DNA of 64,000 nucleotides from Crambe crambe (Eukaryota; Porifera; Demospongiae; Poecilosclerida; Crambeidae). The notes beneath the pieces were generated by a model, which did not search any database, was not told where the DNA came from, and saw only the letters and a list, made by a program, of their open reading frames with translations. Positions 60,671 to 64,000 of this stretch are shown piece after piece. Position numbers and translations under genes: made by a program. Positions within the stretch are counted from its first letter, which is position 1; each line of letters starts with the position of its first letter. The stretch lies in NCBI GenBank assembly GCA_963924555.1, contig OZ004595.1, positions 2,046,001-2,110,000 of the forward strand, read 5' to 3'.

Positions 60671-60960
60671 GTTTAGCTATAGCCAAGGTCTTCATTCATT
60701 ATCTGATGATGTTCCAGTCACTCCTTGCTGAATTACAGTACAGATGCTCATCCTATATAGTAGCATTATAGCCAGTACTTGGCTGTAGTGTAGTCAGCTC
60801 ACTTCACCACGCCGTGTACATGTCATTTACATTGCTGTTGCTGTAAAGTTTTATATCAACAAAACTTAAATAGCTAAACAAATTCTTCAACCAGAGACAC
60901 TGTATGTACCTACAAAAGAGGTTTATGTAGAGCTGGCTTTGTATAGTACTGTACTGTAGC
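60671..60960 (+). promoter_or_regulatory. Z repeat, copy 4, right part
   Basis: Leader section: CTGAATTACAGTACAGATGC and GTAGTCAGCTCACTTCACC. The start of the micropeptide frame is ACG here (60809-60811); the rest (PCTCHLHCCCCKVLY) is unchanged. Confidence 0.6.
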
Positions 60961-61004
60961 CTCCCTCATTCAACTTCAAGCACTAAGAAAAAGGATAGAA
61001 ACAA

Positions 61005-61488
61005 GTGAGCGTAAAAAATTTCTTCAAATAAAAAGGTTAAGTAGGGATAGCCTAAAATCTAGCTGGGCTATCTATAATGTGCTGCAGCCTCGTATGAAAA
61101 AAATCTTCGCGATATTACCTCATAAAAGGGGTGGGGCAATTAATAGCAGTTCTCCTCATATAACACCTGCACAGGATGTGGCCATTTGATGGCATCCACT
61201 ATTATGATCACTACACCAAATGCATAAACTCCCCATACTCCTCCCTCAAGCAAGACATACGTACCATCTCAATAATTATTTCAGTGATCACATATGTAAC
61301 AATTAGCTAATGCTGTTCACTTTTTAAAATGTTCACTCCTTTCAGTACTCCATTACACTGCAGATGATCATCCTTCAAACTCTCCTCCCTGAACAGAATG
61401 AAATACTGATCATTAAATAAATTTAGTTCAATCAAGGAAGCCTTTAGTGTCTATCAATTTTCATAATCACAAAGAAAAAGAATGCAAA
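61005..61488 (+). repeat. Half Y element plus spacer
   Basis: Inverted duplicate of 12086-12573. No coding frame. Confidence 0.75.
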
Positions 61489-61934
61489 CAAGTGAATGCA
61501 AAAAATTTCTTCGAAATAAAAATGTGAAGTAGGGATGCTATTATAACTGCAGCTTCATTATGAAAACCAAGTACTGCAGCATCGAAGCAGTATGGCCCAA
61601 AAATCTAGCTGGAATATGTATTATAACTGCATGCAAGAGAGTGAACTTAGTGAAGTGACCCTTACCCATCATCAAGTACAAGATACTATTCCTACTTCAC
61701 TCCCTTGGCCCTTGATCATGGGAGTGAAGTAGGAATAGTATCTCGTACTTGATGATGGGTAAGGGTCACTTCACTAAGTTCACTCTCTTGCATGCAGTTA
61801 TAATACATATTCCAGCTAGATTTTTGGGCCATACTGCTTCGATGCTGCAGTACTTGGTTTTCATAATGAAGCTGCAGTTATAATAGCATCCCTACTTCAC
61901 ATTTTTATTTCGAAGAAATTTTTTGCATTCACTT

Positions 61935-61935
<1 letters not shown>
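61489..61935. repeat. X fold-back element, copy 2
   Basis: 447-bp palindrome; both arms lack the TAGCTAATAATTATTA segment present in the 11571 copy, as if one arm had been corrected against the other. Confidence 0.9.
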
Positions 61936-61965
<30 letters not shown>

Positions 61966-62300
61966 GATCGACGTACCGGCTTACTGGCTATAGTCATCAA
62001 AATTCTGCTTTGGCCATCTGTTAGAGCGGCACCTAGAGGCTGATCTTTTGCTATTAGTTTTGACTAAAGCTCTACTTCACTATTCGAGCACTCGGAACAC
62101 TAGCTAATCTTTCGACGCCATTTTGAAGCGTATGTCGTTAGGGGGCGGGGTTATGGGCGGAGCCACGTAAGCTTCTTAAGTTTAGCTAGCTAAGCTTAGC
62201 TAGGTCTTCAGTTTAATCATTTAGCTAGCTATTTATTCTTATCTGATGATGTTCCAGTCACTCCTTGCTGAATTACAGTGCTCACCCTCAATTCGTTTAT
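61936..62300 (+). promoter_or_regulatory. Z repeat, copy 5
   Basis: (AAT)n then the Z tip, GCCATTTT, and GC boxes (GGGGGCGGGGTTATGGGCGG). The leader is shortened and lacks the ATG segment; the equivalent of 13343-13735. Confidence 0.55.
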
Positions 62301-62351
62301 ACATACACAAACTAATATTCAACTTCAAGAACTAAGAAAAAAGGATAGAAA

Positions 62352-62609
62352 CAAGTGAGTGCAAAAAATTTCTTCTAAATAAAAAGGTTAAGTAGGGATA
62401 GCCTAAAATCTAGCTGGGCTATATAATGTACTGCAGCCTCGTATGAATACAATCCCTACTTTTACAACTGCTATAGCTAGCTATAGGTAGTGGATGTAAA
62501 TGTAGGGATTATATTCATACGAGGCTGCAGTACATTATATAGCCCAGCTAGATTTTAGGCTATCCCTACTTAACCTTTTTATTTAGAAGAAATTTTTTGC
62601 ACTCACTTG
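62352..62609. repeat. Y fold-back element, copy 3
   Basis: Complete palindrome with CAAGTGAGTGCAAAAAATTT tips and a TATAGCTAGCTATAG centre near 62473-62487. Followed by (AAT)n. Confidence 0.9.
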
Positions 62610-62629
62610 TAATAATAATAATAATAATC

Positions 62630-62946
62630 AGATCGGCGTACTGACTAACTGGCTATAGTCATCAGAATTCTGTTCGGGCCATCTGTTAGAGCGGCACCTA
62701 GAGGCTGATCTTTTGCTATTAGTTTTCACTACAGTTCCATTTCACAATTCAGTGATTATGGAACACTAGCTAATCTTTCTTCGCCATTTTAAGGGCGGGG
62801 CCACATAGGTGCGCGCTAGCTAGAGCTGTTCAGCTTTGATATCTATACTTCAGCTAGCTATTTCTTGTGTTTCAGTCATTCCTCAGTACAGATTCTCATC
62901 CTACACATAATCAGTACTTAGCTCTGTGCAGTTTGCTCACTTCACC
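62630..62946 (+). promoter_or_regulatory. Z repeat, copy 6: inferred promoter of the microexon gene
   Basis: The most diverged Z unit: GATCGGCGTACTG tip, CGCCATTTT at about 62783-62791, GGGCGGGGCC at about 62794-62803, TTCAGTCATTCCTCAGTACAG in the leader, and CTCACTTCACC directly before the ATG. It runs without a break into the first coding exon. Confidence 0.5.
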
Positions 62947-63443
62947 ATGCCAGTGCCTCCAGAAGGTAAGGAACTATAGATAACGCATTTCCATTCATTA
63001 CTCTTACAATTACATCATCCAGTGCCACCTCCAGCCGCGCACCCCCTCCCAGAAGGTAAGCAACTATGGAAATTTCTCCACTCTCACAATTACATCATCC
63101 AGTGCCACCTCCAGCTTAGTCTGGCGTAGCGGCGACCCTTACTACCTCCAGCTGTGCGCCCCATCCCAGAAGGTAAGCAACTACATGTATGTAGAATTAT
63201 CACATTCACTGCTCTTACAATTACATCATCCAGTGCCACCTCCAGCCGCGCACCCCCTCCCAGAAGGTAAGCAACTATGGAAATTTCTCCACTCTCACAA
63301 TTACATCATCCAGTCCCACCTCCAGCTGTGCGCCCCATCCCAGAAGGTGAGCAACTACATGTATGTAGAATTATCACATTCACTGTTCTTACAATTACAT
63401 CATCCAGTGCCACCTCCACCCGCACGCCGCCCCCTCCCAGAAG
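62947..63443 (+). CDS. Proline-rich protein encoded by tandem 33-bp microexons (5' part)
   Basis: Coding exons: 62947-62965 (MPVPPE), 63023-63055, 63103-63172 (or 63152-63172), 63234-63266, 63314-63346, 63408-63443; the gene probably continues beyond the window. Every intron is GT-AG (GTAAG or GTGAG donors, TTACATCATCCAG acceptors) and all splice after codon base 1. Each 33-nt exon encodes VPPPA[AV][HR]P[LI]PE; exon 6 has one extra codon. Introns alternate 57-61 and 47 bp, so the array arose by duplicating an exon pair of about 190 bp. Exon 3 carries a 37-bp insert with an in-frame TAG; an internal acceptor (CTACCTCCAG, 63142-63151) yields a 21-nt in-frame exon, or the exon can be skipped. 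No signal peptide. The repeat would form a polyproline-type helix; its role is unknown. Confidence 0.65.
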
Positions 63444-64000
63444 GTAAGCAACTATCAGTCTACACTAAGACCACGGTATTGTAGTGATTGTGGAATGTAC
63501 TGTTAACAGCAATCAACAAGCATGAATATCATTACTAATAATTCACACGTTAGATTATTGTATCACATATGCGAGCAAGCCAAAGTACAGCAGAGATGTC
63601 TGAAGCCTCTGAGGGTTCCAGCTATCTTCATATTCTGAATCATCCTGCTCCTGAAGTTCTGTGGTATCATCCCACTTGATTAGGTCATTGCAATCGAACC
63701 ATTATTCATGTTTGCGGTCGCCAAAATATTGTCCAACACCCACGCAACTTGACCAAAGTTCACCTAATGTTTCATTATATAATTATTGGTTTTCTCATGT
63801 CTATATTTTCATCGGGTAATGGTCTACTGGTTGAAAAAGGTCATTTAGACTTAGGTCAGGCCTCCAATTAGCCTGTGGAGCCAGTTTCTTCGTGCAGCGA
63901 CCCTTGGCTCCTACTTGTGCAGTCTACTGAAATCGAGGTGGTCGATAGAGTCTCTTCAATAGAACAGGCTATATTTTACCTAGCGTTTGATTAGTAAAGG
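63444..64000. other. Probable intron or 3' region of the microexon gene
   Basis: Begins with GTAAGCAACTATC, like the earlier introns, but no further 33-bp exon or ATCATCCAG acceptor follows in the window. No other gene recognised. Confidence 0.5.

Overview
The window looks like nuclear DNA of an early-branching marine animal. A demosponge of the Amphimedon queenslandica type is my best guess, from memory of that genome's style. The signs are short GT-AG introns of about 45-300 bp, AT-rich spacers full of TAGCTAGC strings, many small DNA transposons and MITEs, and cysteine-rich secreted genes with one domain per exon. Nothing prokaryotic is present. Reading from sequence alone, splice sites are inferred.

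Layout. (a) 0.4-1.3 kb: one large exon of an unrecognised alpha-helical protein, followed directly by dispersed repeats (R, Z, Y) to 2.85 kb. (b) 3.2-38.8 kb: three near-identical segmental duplicons (about 3.16-10.97, 15.34-27.69 and 29.59-38.85 kb) plus a partial fourth (27.84-28.98 kb). Each full copy carries relic exons of a coiled-coil gene, paired fold-back elements, a TA-flanked MITE, a GH18 chitinase-like gene, a small tandem repeat, a (TC)n or G-rich block and a CATAGATA-type transposon. Differences among copies act as a natural experiment: several insertions have a clean empty site in a sister copy. Between duplicons 1 and 2 (11.57-14.45 kb) lies an inverted set of X, Y, Z and R repeats. 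(c) 39.6-46.2 kb: a decayed CACTA/EnSpm-type element with two divergent broken genes, a C2H2/tnp2-like transposase (+) and a SAM-domain partner (-). (d) 46.7-57.0 kb: a cluster of secreted cysteine-rich genes and relics built from pacifastin/VWC-like, TIL and 'CGGC' modules; the main gene is at 52.2-54.6 kb. The probable source-type copy of the coiled-coil gene (49.2-50.7 kb) and a small secreted-protein gene (56.1 kb) are here too. (e) 57.2-62.95 kb: R, Z, Y and X repeats again, opposite in orientation to 11.57-14.45 kb and interrupted by a 2.3-kb transposon with a broken transposase. (f) 62.95-63.44 kb: a gene made of tandem, frame-neutral 33-bp microexons encoding an 11-residue proline-rich repeat.

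Most novel signals. The microexon gene at the right end starts at the ATG of a Z repeat. Other Z copies carry GC boxes and, at the homologous ATG, a short Cys/His-rich reading frame, so Z behaves like a dispersed promoter-plus-start-codon cassette. Adjacent R repeats each carry a DR1 nuclear-receptor-type motif. I infer that R-Z-Y blocks are mobile regulatory modules; expression data would decide.
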